Below are positions 22,462 through 33,200 of a stretch of 64,000 nt of DNA, piece by piece. Below the pieces are notes generated by a model. That model saw only the letters and a list, made by a program, of their open reading frames with translations, had not been told where the DNA came from and did no database searches. The stretch comes from Malania oleifera (taxonomy: Eukaryota > Streptophyta > Magnoliopsida > Santalales > Ximeniaceae): NCBI RefSeq assembly GCF_029873635.1, contig NC_080420.1:58067457-58131456 (forward strand). Reading direction: 5' to 3'. The position numbers were made by a program, and so were the translations under genes. How positions within the stretch are numbered: position 1 is the first letter of the stretch; each line of letters opens with the position of its first letter.

Positions 22462-22954
22462 AGAGACAGTACATTGCCCCCCACTTGACCCTAAAGGTGA
22501 GGAGTCGGTGGTGGCTGCGTTGGCTGCCCCTAAAGGTGTGAAGTCAATGGTGGTTGCATTGGAAACATGTGAAGATCTGTCATGAAGATCCCAACACTGC
22601 TCAATACTATGATTATTCTGTTGACACTGAGTGCACTTGCAAGGAGTACCTCTGCCTCGTCTGTCTCTTCCATTATGACTACTTGAACCACCGCTATAAC
22701 TTTTGCGGTTGTTTGGTAGAGAACTAGAATCACTCTACGTAGCGAAGGCTGTCCTCTCAGAGCTAGATGCAAGAACAGGAGAATGCGTGCTAAAGGAAGC
22801 ATGAAGGACACGAGAATAAACATCAACAAATGATGGCAGCTCGACACTATTGAGTATCTTGGACCAAACTGCCTCAAACTCAGGTCTCAAGCTTGCTAGA
22901 ACACAAAGAACTGTCATTTGCTCCTTTTGCTTCTGCATCTCACGAATGTTGGTA
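22455..22954 (-). pseudogene. Copia gag, C-terminal part with zinc knuckle
   Basis: Continues gag from 28332 after the hAT insertion. It contains KEQMTVLCVLASLRPEFEAV, then a TAG stop near 22735, then an Arg-rich run and an intact CTQCQQNNHSIEQC zinc knuckle (CX2CX4HX4C, about 22600-22645) that would bind the RNA genome. Confidence 0.85.
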
Positions 22955-22962
22955 GTTATAGG
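22955..22962. repeat. Left TSD of the hAT element (GTTATAGG)
   Basis: An 8-bp direct repeat, perfect match to 28324-28331. Eight bases is the signature length for hAT transposons. Confidence 0.93.
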
Positions 22963-22974
22963 CAAGGACTTAAA

Positions 22975-23075
22975 TTTCGATTTCGATGGAAATTTCGATG
23001 GTCTCAATTTACGGAAATTTCGATTTCAATTTCGATTTCGATTTCGATTTCGATTTCGATTTCGATTTAAAGAAA
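22975..23075. repeat. Left subterminal TTTCGA array of the hAT
   Basis: Nine or so direct copies of ATTTCG in under 100 bp inside the left TIR. Together with the CGAAATTTCG palindromes at the other end they form the probable transposase-binding subterminal region. Confidence 0.8.
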
Positions 23076-23353
23076 TTACGGAAATTTATAGTAAATAATG
23101 GAAATTTAAAATAAAACTTTAGGAAATATTAGAATAGATGATTATGCTTAATATGGTATCAAAATACATTAAAAAAATGCATATATGACAAGTTTCTAGT
23201 GTGTAGGATATTAAACTGCATATCGCGAAACAAACTATGAACTGAAGAACATTCAAATGATTATAAAGTTTTGAAGCTATTCCTTTAAGATTTAAGGCAA
23301 CAAATTATCATTTAAACAACTACATTTTCAATAAAAATTATACATTTAATGAT

Positions 23354-26300
23354 CTAATACCACATGGACTTTCTTGGTGGCTCAAAGTCATCTCTCCTAT
23401 CCCTATCATTAGGATTTCGAGATGACATATATTGTTTACAATAATCACTCCATGTCATATAATTTCCAAAATATTGAGTATAGGTGTACATGTGTTGTTC
23501 ATACTCCTCCGTAGTCATCTGGTTCATGGCAGTTTCTACTCGGTTAGAAGATCTTCGTGTGCTAGGATTTCTTCTTGCATGTTCTACTTGTTGTGTATGT
23601 CCATAGGATTGTTTTGCATTTACATACTGGTCATACTCATACCCATATTCTTGACGTGTTTGTCCATACCCATAGACATGTGGTTGCCAATTTCCATATT
23701 GTTGTGCCTGCTCATTTGCATGTGAAAACGGTTGGCCATATGTAGATTGTGAGGAGCTGTTCTGTGTAGATTCATAACTACCATAACTATTAGAGTCGTG
23801 CTCTGTTCCTATACTCTTAGATTCCATACTAAGGGAAAAGGTATCCTTTTCTATTTGATGCATCTTCCCTTTTCCTTTTCTACGACTGTACTGCCTATCA
23901 ACTGGACGTGTTTCTCTTTGTGGACCCTCATCTTCTAGTTGGGAAGGACGTGTATATTCCACTTCTGGTCTATAATCTTGCCATCCTTCATTTCCTCCAT
24001 AGTCCCCACCATCACCACCTTGCCCACTGCTATCGCCGGGGTTAGATCCGTCACCACCAGCATCATCGTCGTCATTATCATCATCACCACCAGAGGGCAT
24101 AGATGAAGTTCCATATCTAGATCCAAGATTCATTTGAGAATCATCACTACTGGATATTACTTCTTCTACCATTACCTGATTAACATCGATGCCAAAATCA
24201 TCTTGTGCATGCTTGGCCATTTGTGGATGGGGACTTCCGTCTCGTTCATCAAGATGAGATGGCCTAATCCATTGAAAAAGTGGATACTCATCCTCATCAC
24301 CCAATTCAACTGATATGTCAAGAAGGTCCAGGGGATCTTGTTCAGCCACTTTGTCCATTTCGGCCTCCATATCTCTTATTCGAAGCTTCATGTTGTAATA
24401 ACAAAAAACAAGCTGCTGAAGTCTGCTGTAGGCTAGTCTATTTCTTTGCTTTGTGTGAATGAGTGCAAATGTGCTCCAATTTCGTTCACAAGTTGATGAA
24501 GATGCGGTTTGTGACAAAATGCGCAATGCTAGCTTTCTTAGGATTGGAGCACTTGATCCATACATCATCCACCAATCAGCTGTGCAAGATGTTTTAAGAA
24601 CACAAGTTAGTATTTACTACTTAGTAGATTATACTTGAAGTTTGTAACTTTGTATTGTACATTTATATAAAAATACTTACCAGGTGCCATGGTTGCCCTA
24701 GCTGCTTTAGCAGCTGCTTCTCCAAAGCTTCTTTTAGCATCTCTAAATATAATAATCTAAAAAAAAATATTGTTATTGAATAATTAAACATGGATTAAGA
24801 CTTATTTTATTTAAAAATATACCTCATTTCCAATTTGATCCAGGCCCGAGGAATGTGGCTCAAGGGTGTTAAAAACTTTGTGAACTGCATCAAGAAAATA
24901 AAGATCTTCCCCAACACCTTCTTTGTATTGACATTTTGGATTTAAGAAATAAGCTGCCAATTAAATAAAGTAAAATATAAATATGTAATAAGTATTTTGA
25001 TATATGAATTTCTTGAAATTTATAAATATTTTATACCTGCTGCATGAAGAGGATGTTCAAGGGTTCTTTCCCACCGGTCATTGATGACTTTGAGAACCCA
25101 TCTTGCACTTCTTGCACCTATTTCAATGGCCTCTTTCATCACCCTTATTGCTTCAAACACAACTCCTAATGTTGGCCACACTTCACTGTCAACTATACGC
25201 AATACTCGATATATAGGCTCATAAATGTTACAAACTTTTGCCACTCTATCCCAAAATTGATGGTTAAGAACTGTACTTTCAATTTCTCTACCCATTTTTG
25301 TTCGACTAAGAGCATGCTTAGCCCATTCATCAGATGTGAATAGAGATTTTAAACCTACTCTTTTTTTTTGTAGGCTATCAAGTGCAATGTAGTTTGTAGC
25401 AAATCGTGTGGCCTCTGGATGCACAATATCCCCTTGACAGTGTTCCCTCATTTTAGCAAGCAACCATCCATGATTATATATAAAATTAGTGATATGTCTC
25501 CCCTGCAAGATCACTATGCTTATTGCCTCTCTTTTTCCGATCTCTTCAAAAATGAGATCAATACAATGAGCGGCGCAAGGAGTCCAATACAAGTTGAATT
25601 TTTTCATTAATTTTAGACCCGCTTTCTTGTAGGCACTACCATTATCGGTCACCACTTGGACAACATGTTGCTTTCCTACCTCTTGCACAACATGTTTTAA
25701 TAAGGAATATATGTATTCATGGTCTTTTATTTTGTCAGAAGCATCTACCGACTTTAGAAAAATTGTGCTTCCTTTCGAGTAAACCATGAAATTTATGATG
25801 GATAATTTTGTAGGGCCTGTCCATCCATCACACATTATAGTGCAGCCATACGTGGCCCACTTTTTCTTCACTTCTTGTACGTGGTCTTCCATTTCTTTTA
25901 CCTCTAAATCAAGGTATTTTGTTCTGATTTCATAGGGTGTCGGTGGATCGACTCCCGTTCCAGCTGATTGGCAACCCCATACCATGTTTTTAAAATGAGG
26001 TGATTTTGCCTTCTCAGGCGGAACATTATCATATATAAAAAACTTCGAAATCAACCTATTCATTTCTTCTTTTATTTTACCTCCTTTGAAGAAATTTTTC
26101 AAGTTTCTTTGTTTTGCTGCATCTGACTTGTAATGTTGAGAAGGCTTTGAAATATATGGCTCTATTTCTGGCTCTCTCACACTTTGAGATCGCCTCATCT
26201 GAGGTTGCCCTGCACTACTATTAGCCCCTGAACTGCCTCCTTGTTGCCTACCTGCAAACCTACGAGATTGGTCTCTTTCCCATTCCGTCTGTTTTGAAGC

Positions 26301-26657
26301 ATAGAATGCTTGACGATATGCAGACCTTTCATAGGAAGAAATGTCAGGCGGGTATGCAATATCGTCAACATCATCAACTTCATCAATTTGTTGTGATTGC
26401 ATCAAGTTCCCACACAATTCATTTTTTATTTGATCCATTCTTTCTATTTTTTTGGCCTTAGCTGTTGTTTTTCTTTCTAAAACAATTCTCATTTCCTGCT
26501 TAACTTCTGGAGGTACTTTGTCGCAGAATTTTATATTATGCTGCGGGTCGTAATTTGCTAGGTGCATTTTTAATCTTGTTGCACCACCACTTTTCATTTG
26601 TATTCCGCAGTATTTGCAAATAAATCCATTCTTGACATTGGAACATCGGGTATCCAT
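23354..26657 (-). CDS. hAT transposase, BED zinc finger, DUF659 and HATC domains (spliced)
   Basis: Four exons join in frame: about 26657-25037, 24953-24823, 24756-24681 and 24580-23354, with GT/AG borders and a predicted product of about 1,018 residues. The N-terminus has a BED-type finger (ICKYC at residues 13-17, then His). Residues around 270-540 are DUF659, with MCDGWTGP (Asp 277) and VVTDNGSAYKKAG (Asp 338), the first two likely catalytic Asp. Exon 4 begins with ADWWMMYGSSAP and holds the dimerisation region with SSSTCERNWS (probable catalytic Glu near 641). After that come about 340 residues of Asp/Gly- then Gln/Tyr/Ser-rich low complexity. An upstream ATG (26691; MSEGRKQDPAWEHG) gives the usual N-terminus but is one base out of frame, so the start at 26657 is assumed. 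Confidence 0.88.
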
Positions 26658-28139
26658 GTTCCCATGCTGGATCTTGTTTTCTTCCTTCAGACATTTTTGT
26701 AGATAATTTTACTTTCCTACAAGGTAACAATGAATCAAAAATTAGGTGTTAAATTAGTCAACAATTTTAAAAGAAAATTATTTGAGATGTTTTATTATCA
26801 ATATAATCTCAATAAATAAGACAAACATTAAAATATTAAATTAAATTTACAAAATTTAATGATAATGTACAAAATTACCAATAAATTATGAAAATTAAAT
26901 TAGTCAAATAAATGAAATAATTTAAACTATATTAAGCTAATAAGTACTTTAATTTATTTAATTACTAGGCTATATTGATTAGATGTTAAATTACTCTAAA
27001 TTTGTAAAAAAAAAAAAATTATTTGGATGTTACTCTATAATTTTAAAATAAAAATATTTCGATGCTAAATAAAGATAAATTAATTACTAAGAGAAATATT
27101 AAATTATTAAATTAAAATTACAAAATTAATGATAATTTTTAGAAAATTATTATTAAGTAATAAATTTTTAAAATGAATATATTTAAATAAATGAAATAAT
27201 TTTTTAATTTATACTATAATAAGACAATAATAGTAAATTATTTTAATTTTATTTAATTATTAAATTTACTAGTTATTAACTAATTATTTATTATACATTT
27301 ATACTAACTTATTATTTAGTATACTAGTAAAGTAGTAAGTAGTAAGTTAGTAACTAGTAAGTTAGTAACATTAACTAAGGGGTAAATAGTAAATGAGAGA
27401 GGAGGGCATTGCTGTAAATATATTGGGGGAAAGGGGGATTTTGAGTAAATGTAAAAACTTAAGAGTTAAGACATCTAATTTAAAATATAAACCAGCCTTT
27501 AAGGCAGCCTTTTTATTTTGTGGAGCTGCTGGCTGCTGCTGCTCGTGGAGGGAGGGGCGACAAAGGCTCCAATTCTCGTCCCTCGTTTCTCTTCTCTCGG
27601 TTTCTTGCTCGCAGCTTAGCGAGGGCCTCGGCAGAAAGGAAGAGTGCAGGCTGGAGTTCTTGCGGCTGGCTGCGACTGTGTGTGACGCCGACAACGATGG
27701 AGGTGGAAGGTGAAGCCGAAGGCTAGAGGCAGAGGCTCGAAGGGCTGGCAGGAGGGGATTCGAAGGTTAGGGCTTTTCGGAGTTCGAACTTCAAAAGTGG
27801 ATGCAGGTGGCAGCAGAAATTTGGAATCTGGGGTTTTTTTTTTGAAGTTTGAAGATGGAAGAAGAAGAAGAAGGCTTTTGAGAGTTTGAGCTTGAGGTAT
27901 GTATCCGAATGCATGCTAATTTATAGAAATAATTTGTGTAGTGGTCGATGGAATTATTTGTTTGAATAATGGATCTGCAGAGTGCAGAGTATCTCTGCGA
28001 GATTTTTTTTTTCACTGTATAAGCTCACGGGTTTCACAACGTGTACAATCACGTGGGAAAAGGCAAAAAAAAATTTGAGAATACTCAGAATAGTGCTGAA
28101 ATTCCTCCCTCCAATTTATTTTTTTTTTTCTTCCACATG
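26658..28139 (-). other. hAT 5' region of the transposase gene
   Basis: Non-coding interior of the hAT upstream of the transposase. 26.7-27.4 kb is A/T-rich with AGTAGTAAGTTAGTAAC repeats. 27.51-27.76 kb is a sharp GC-rich island with CTGCTG and GAGGG runs, followed by AT-rich DNA to the right end. The island may be the promoter and leader of the transposase, but no TATA box or exon boundary could be fixed. Confidence 0.45.
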
Positions 28140-28323
28140 AATTCCAGGAAATTTCGGAAGAACAGCCGAAATTTTCGAAATTTCGAACGAAATTTGCCGA
28201 AAGCTCGAAATTTCGGTCGAATTTTTACAAAATCAAATCTGTCTCTCAATTTCCTTTCGGGACCCCTCGAAATCCGAAATTTCGGTCGAAATTTCGACAT
28301 TTTGACCGAAATTTAAGTCCTTG
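28140..28323. repeat. Right subterminal CGAAATTTCG array of the hAT
   Basis: Repeated, partly palindromic GAAATTTCG motifs up to the right TIR CGAAATTTAAGTCCTTG. Confidence 0.8.
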
Positions 28324-28331
28324 GTTATAGG
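28324..28331. repeat. Right TSD of the hAT element (GTTATAGG)
   Basis: Perfect partner of 22955-22962. Copia gag resumes directly after it. Confidence 0.93.
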
Positions 28332-28769
28332 TTGCACAACGTTAAGCTCCTCATGAATACGTTTCATCTCTCCAAAATAATTTGCAATGCTCCTATCTTG
28401 TTGTAACTGAAAGTATTCTTGGGATAAATCATACATACGTGTAATGTTACTGGAGTAAAGAAGTTTGACATGATCCCAAATCTACTTGCATGTACCTAGA
28501 TGCATACACATCCGTGCAATTTGTGGCTCCATCGAATTTCATAAAAGGGAAACAATCAAGGCATCTTCTTGAACCGACATGTCTTTTCTCTTCTCATTAG
28601 AAGATTCAAATTGGAGCAAGTTGTCATATTTCCCTAATCCTGCTAAATAAATCCGAACAACTTTAGACCATTGAACATGGTCCTTTCCATCCAACTTTTG
28701 AGTCGTTATTTGTGGCAATGATGTAGGGAACAAATTTTTGGGATTCATAGTTTCCATCCCAACACTCAC
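28332..28769 (-). pseudogene. Copia gag, N-terminal part
   Basis: Starts at MSVGMETMNPKNLFPTSL or the following Met. TQKLDGKDHVQWSKVVRIYL is the typical copia gag opening (K-L-x-G-x-N-Y-x-x-W). After a break near 28540 it continues as MYDLSQEYFQLQQDRS and YFGEMKRIHEELN, then hits the hAT at the sequence encoding VVQPI. Gag forms the particle. Confidence 0.85.
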
Positions 28770-29455
28770 AAATTAGCAATCACATAAAAAACAAGAAGAA
28801 CAATCAAAACTAATCGGGACAATCAAAAACTATGTGAAGCACCGACACAACAATGGATGAGGTGGACAACTCACCGATGGATATAGCGCTGCCACAGCAC
28901 TCACAAACAGCAACCACACGAAAAACAAGAGCAATCACAAACCATCTGAAGCACTGACGCGACCACGGACAAGGACAGCCGACCGATGGATATAGCACTG
29001 CCACAGCCTCACAACTGAACATACGAACGCTGCCACGGCACCAAAAAACTCACAAGGAAGCCTTCACAAACCTTGAACAGAAATTAACGGAATACCACGA
29101 GTGCAGGGTCGATAAAGATTGAATTTTTGAGAAAAAAATTGGCCTAACAGCTTGATAGTGTAGTCTAAAGAAGGAATCAGAAGATCGCAAAAGAAAAAAA
29201 AAAGAAAAAAGTGGTCACAACTGCTCTCACGTGCCGGCCCATGGGGTAAGCCTTGCTGGCATTTGGCTAGCGCGTGGGGGGGCCTCCAATGATGGGATTT
29301 TGTGGGGTGGGTTGTCCCGCCGGGGGGAGGGGGTTTTGATTATGGGTATATGGTTGGTTTTGTGATTTAGTATGGGGTGGAGGTGGATTAGGGAAGAACA
29401 AACGTGGGAATGGTGTTTTCTGGCGACAGCTGAGGGAAATAGGGTTTAGATAGGA
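28770..29455 (-). other. Copia untranslated leader
   Basis: Between gag and the primer site. It contains a duplicated piece (GATGGATATAGC, CTGCCACAGC, AACAGCAACCACACGAAAAAC type), G-rich tracts around 29.27-29.33 kb and no coding signature. It is long for a copia leader. Confidence 0.5.
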
Positions 29456-29471
29456 TCATGCTCTGATACCA
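29456..29471 (-). other. Copia primer binding site, initiator Met tRNA
   Basis: The minus strand reads TGGTATCAGAGCATGA next to the LTR end, a standard primer site. Confidence 0.92.
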
Positions 29472-29641
29472 TGTTTAGATTTGATTAAAAATGAATGACC
29501 TAACTCGAAGATAGGTCTCTCCATCTATTTATAATACAAATTTTGATACATTCTAATGACAATAATACCCTTACTAACTCTCACTAATTAACATACTAAC
29601 ACAATAATAATAATACTAAAATACATATATAACCTCTAACA
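29472..29641 (-). repeat. Copia 5' LTR (170 bp)
   Basis: TGTTTAGATTTG to CCTCTAACA. Compared with the other LTR it has lost about 70 bp. Confidence 0.9.
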
Positions 29642-29646
29642 GTTAT
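29642..29646. repeat. Right TSD of the copia element (GTTAT)
   Basis: Partner of 18961-18965. Confidence 0.85.
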
Positions 29647-31799
29647 GTTAGCAAAACCTAAAAGTGAAATCATCTATTTCTGAAGTGCTTGATTTTGTAG
29701 TTGCTAGGGTAGAAGAGTACTATAGTAGCTAGAACACAAAAGGAATCCTTCACGGTTGTCATTGTACAAATAATCATAGAAGACCTAACCAAACTTTCAG
29801 ATTAAGGCTCAAAGATTAAGGAGCTATTCTCCAAGGCCAACTTAGTTGAATAAAATCCTAAACATTGGAATAAGAACTTTGAACAACACAACAAGCATAT
29901 GAGACTTGAGTTCAAACCTAGAACCAACAATTTAACTCTGAAGAATAAAGGGGTTGTTTTGTATACTAATGGTGGGCATAAATGCATGGAGCACCCCTTT
30001 GATAATAATGTGGAGGTTGGTGATTTGTTATCGATGGGATGGAATCATTCTCCTAACCATCATGTTAGAGGTTTTTGGGGTTGTGTCCCTATTACACAAG
30101 GGATGCCTTGTGGAATAGTAAATAGTTGGATATGATTCGTATTTTTTTAGATATTCATAGAAAAGGGAAAGGAGGAAGGTGATTAGATATAGATTAGAAT
30201 AGGGGAGAAGGAGATAGAAAGTAATAGATCAAAGGAAGAGGAAGTTGTAAAAGAGAGAGAGCTAAAATGACATTAGGTTGTTAGCATTGGGCTAATTGTA
30301 TTATGTGTTGGAATATAATTGAAAGGTCCCTACAAAGATTAAACTAGTCACATATTTCTACGTCTCTATTCTCCAAGTCAAACCTGGAGTTACAAGAAAC
30401 CCCCAATTCTAGCCCTTAAATGAAGCAAATTATTGAAGCATCTTGCAATCAACAAACAATTATAGCTGAAACAAAACATCTTGATTTTTTGTAGTTGTCT
30501 TCTGATTCTTTTCTTCTTTCTCACATGCTCCTTATTTGGTTACTCCCTGGGTCAACTTTATTGGCAACTTGGGTAACACGTTTGAGGTGGGAGATGCACA
30601 ACTCGTCTTAGTTTCTTGTTGTTTTTGGGTGTTAGTCTTTTCTCAGCTTACGAATTGAGGCAATTCTTTGGTTAGTGAATCAGGTCTAGGCGAATGATTT
30701 TAAGCAAGGTGAGGGTGAATGAAATTGTTTACTTGCCCAATCCTTTTGCCATCTTGGCACTCTCGTTTGTTGTTTGGGGTGATCCTTACCTCGGTGAATG
30801 AGACTAACTTTTACTTTCCTCGCGTTTCTTTTGAGAATTTTCTTGGATAGTTGTATTCTTATGGCGATGTGTACAAAGATTGCACAAACAGCTAAAAATC
30901 GGGGCATCTTGCTCCTCAAGACCTAGGAAGAGGAACAACGACCTTGCCAAACCAAGTTCAAACTAGATGTTGCAGCTGCTATCATTTCTGAGAACACGGT
31001 TTGTGGACAAGAAGGGTTGGGTGGTAGACTTTGGTAACATGAGGCACATATGTTGCAAAAAAAAATTTAGACATCCATAGGGAAAGAGAAGATTTTGTGT
31101 ATTGATGGGAGACTCTAGGCCAACTCTTGTTGTTGAAAGAAAAGATAGAAGAATCTATGTTTATACGAGACTCTAGGCCCACTCGAAATTACACCTCACT
31201 CGAATTTTTAATGGAGTTGGAGAAAGAATAATATAACTTTGAAAAAAATGATGAACTTATTGCCACTAGGTGTAGAGGGACCTTCCATTTAGTATTATTA
31301 TCTATACTATGAAGAAAGGAGATTCCCATAACTTAGAGTTTTCCAAATGTCCAAAACAGCCCTATAATTGCGCTTCTAATCAAACTAAATCATATTCTTC
31401 ACCTCATGCCCTTCTTTATAGTGTTTTTTTTTTTTTTTAATAATTTTTTTTATAATTTTAAAAATAAAAATTTATAGAGTTGTATAATACACACATGGTG
31501 CATGCCCATGTGTCATGAGCCCAGTTTGTTTAGGGCATTATGCTTGCTTGTGACTACTTGTCTTGTGTGCATGGGATGAGTAACCATCATGTAAATAGTG
31601 GTATAGGTTTTATGCTTTGAGTATGTTTAAAACTTAGTGTACAGTGGGAGTGTGACTCCTCGGTCATTTTAATGTTTCCTATTGCTAAAGCTAAAGAAGC
31701 ATATTAAGCTCTTTTAGGGAGGGTGAGTGTTTCCCTCGCTAAACACATGTTGCATATGGAGGTGTTAATGAATGATGTTGCTTCAACGTTTACTGCATG

Positions 31800-32829
31800 C
31801 TTGACATCATGGTTGTTAAAATCATGACTTGAATCGTAGAATTGGACGATTCATACGATTCAAAATCACCCTGACGATTCAGCTCCCAAATCGTACTTGA
31901 ATCGGTGGAATTGTGGAACCGGAATCATGAGTAAAATTGTAACGATTCTACAATTATGCCTGGAATGGGTCTTTTCCCTCTTTGGGCTTGAACTGTAAGG
32001 CCCAATGTGTGTTTTTTACTATAAAAGAGGGCCCAAAGTTTTTACATTAAGCCCAAAATCTTGAAAATCTAGGGCAAAATAGCTCCCTGCAGCTCTGTTC
32101 GACAGCTTTGGTATTCGATTCTTCGATCAGCAGCAAGGCAGCAACCAGCAAACCCTTCGAGCACTCTCGTCTCCCTCTGACTCTTCTCTACTCTAGTCGA
32201 GTACTCCTGTAAGGCTGTAACAGGCTTGTCGTGTTTGATGTGCAGTTTTACTCACCAGAGGCTCTGTTCGACAGCTGAGGTGTTCGATACTTCAATCAGC
32301 AGCAAGGCAGCAACCAGTGAACCATTTGAACACTCTCGTCTCTCTCCGACTCTCCTCTACTCTAGTCAACTACTTATGTAAGGCTTCGATGTTCAGTTCA
32401 GCACTTGACAGTCGACTCTTCTGTCGACACTAAGTTCTGATTGTTCTTTGGTGGTCAACTCCTTTCTTCAGTCCTCTTCTCTCTATCTAACACCTAAGCA
32501 GCCAGCAGAGTCAGCACTCTTCTCTCTATCGACTCTTTTCTTCCTCTTCTTTTTGCAGCTGTGCTTATTATGCTTATAGTCTTTAAAATTATCATAAAAT
32601 TCCATATACATTTATTTTAAATATGTTTTAATTAATTTTATTAATTGACTTATTAATTAAGCTTACAGTCCTAAGAATTGTCATAAAATTCCATATACAT
32701 TAATTTTAAATATCTTTTTTACACTGAAAGTAGAATCTTATGATTCTCGATCCGATTCTATGATCCGATCCTGCAGACCTCTCCAACGATCCTACGTAGA
32801 ATCCCGATTCTGACAACCTTGCTTGACAT
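31800..32829. mobile_element. Non-autonomous hAT element with TSD CTTGACAT
   Basis: The element spans 31808-32821 between perfect 8-bp repeats CTTGACAT (31800-31807 and 32822-32829). Ends are CATGGTTGTTAAAATC and the inverted form of CAAGGTTGTCAGAATC. Subterminal parts are rich in ATGATTC/GATCCGATT motifs. Inside, a block starting CTCTGTTCGACAGCT is duplicated (about 32092 and 32262), as is one around TCATAAAATTCCATATACAT. No transposase is encoded. Confidence 0.88.
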
Positions 32830-33009
32830 TTGCTTCCATGAAGTGCTTACTGCTTCCACTACTTTGCTTTTGATTGTTGTGAATGTTCTTGTGGTAAACC
32901 GTGGTATACTTTGGCTCACTAGTTAAGCAAGGGTGCTTTAGCTAATGTTGCACGACCCGTCACGAGGTGTGAAATATTTGATTCGTGACACCATGGCTAG
33001 TTTTTGTTG

Positions 33010-33050
33010 TTGTTGCTGCTGCTGCTGCTATTATTGTTATTATTATTTGG
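33010..33050. repeat. TTG/CTG/TTA microsatellite
   Basis: GTTGTTGTTGCTGCTGCTGC followed by TAT/TTA repeats. It is equivalent to the simple-repeat target of the foldback element in copy A. Confidence 0.7.
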
Positions 33051-33200
33051 GGTGTGGGGGTGGGGGAAGCAATACTTTCAGCATGTCACATGCAAAGTAG
33101 AATTCTCTGTAAGAATCAAAATGACTTGTGGATTGCTATACTCCTAATTTAGAATCTTATAAGTGTGAGCGTGTTTGGTTATGGTTATGTTAATTAAACC

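Larger units (their letters stand above)
22963..28323 (-). mobile_element. Complete hAT DNA transposon, potentially recent
   Basis: A 5,361-bp element with perfect 17-bp TIRs (CAAGGACTTAAATTTCG), a perfect 8-bp TSD and a spliced minus-strand transposase with no internal stop in its main frames. Subterminal arrays are rich in TTTCGA on the left (22970-23070) and CGAAATTTCG on the right (28140-28320), as hAT ends use for transposase binding. It interrupts the copia gag and was therefore inserted after the copia. Perfect TIRs and TSD point to recent insertion. Confidence 0.93.
18966..29641 (-). mobile_element. Ty1/copia LTR retrotransposon with nested hAT
   Basis: A minus-strand element with LTRs, TSD, primer site, polypurine tract and the copia gene order gag, protease, integrase, reverse transcriptase, RNase H. 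Without the hAT insertion (22963-28323 plus one TSD copy) it is about 5.3 kb, normal for copia. Coding regions carry several stops and frameshifts, and protease and RNase H have altered motifs, so it is not autonomous. It lies at the junction of the two dispersed repeat copies. Confidence 0.92.
29655..33200. repeat. Dispersed repeat, copy B
   Basis: Second copy of the repeat at 16230-18960, same orientation. Homologous blocks are 29.69-29.97, 30.90-31.51 and 33.01-33.20 kb. Between the first two lies about 930 bp absent from copy A. Between the last two lies about 1.5 kb that includes the hAT element at 31808-32821. No protein signature was found. Confidence 0.75.

Noticed and set aside
27371-27726. 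Overlapping frames on both strands in the GC-rich island of the hAT
   Set aside because: Composition-driven, no domain. The position fits a transposase promoter or leader instead.
29899-30135. A 78-codon plus-strand frame in repeat copy B
   Set aside because: No recognised motif and not conserved in copy A, where that part is missing.
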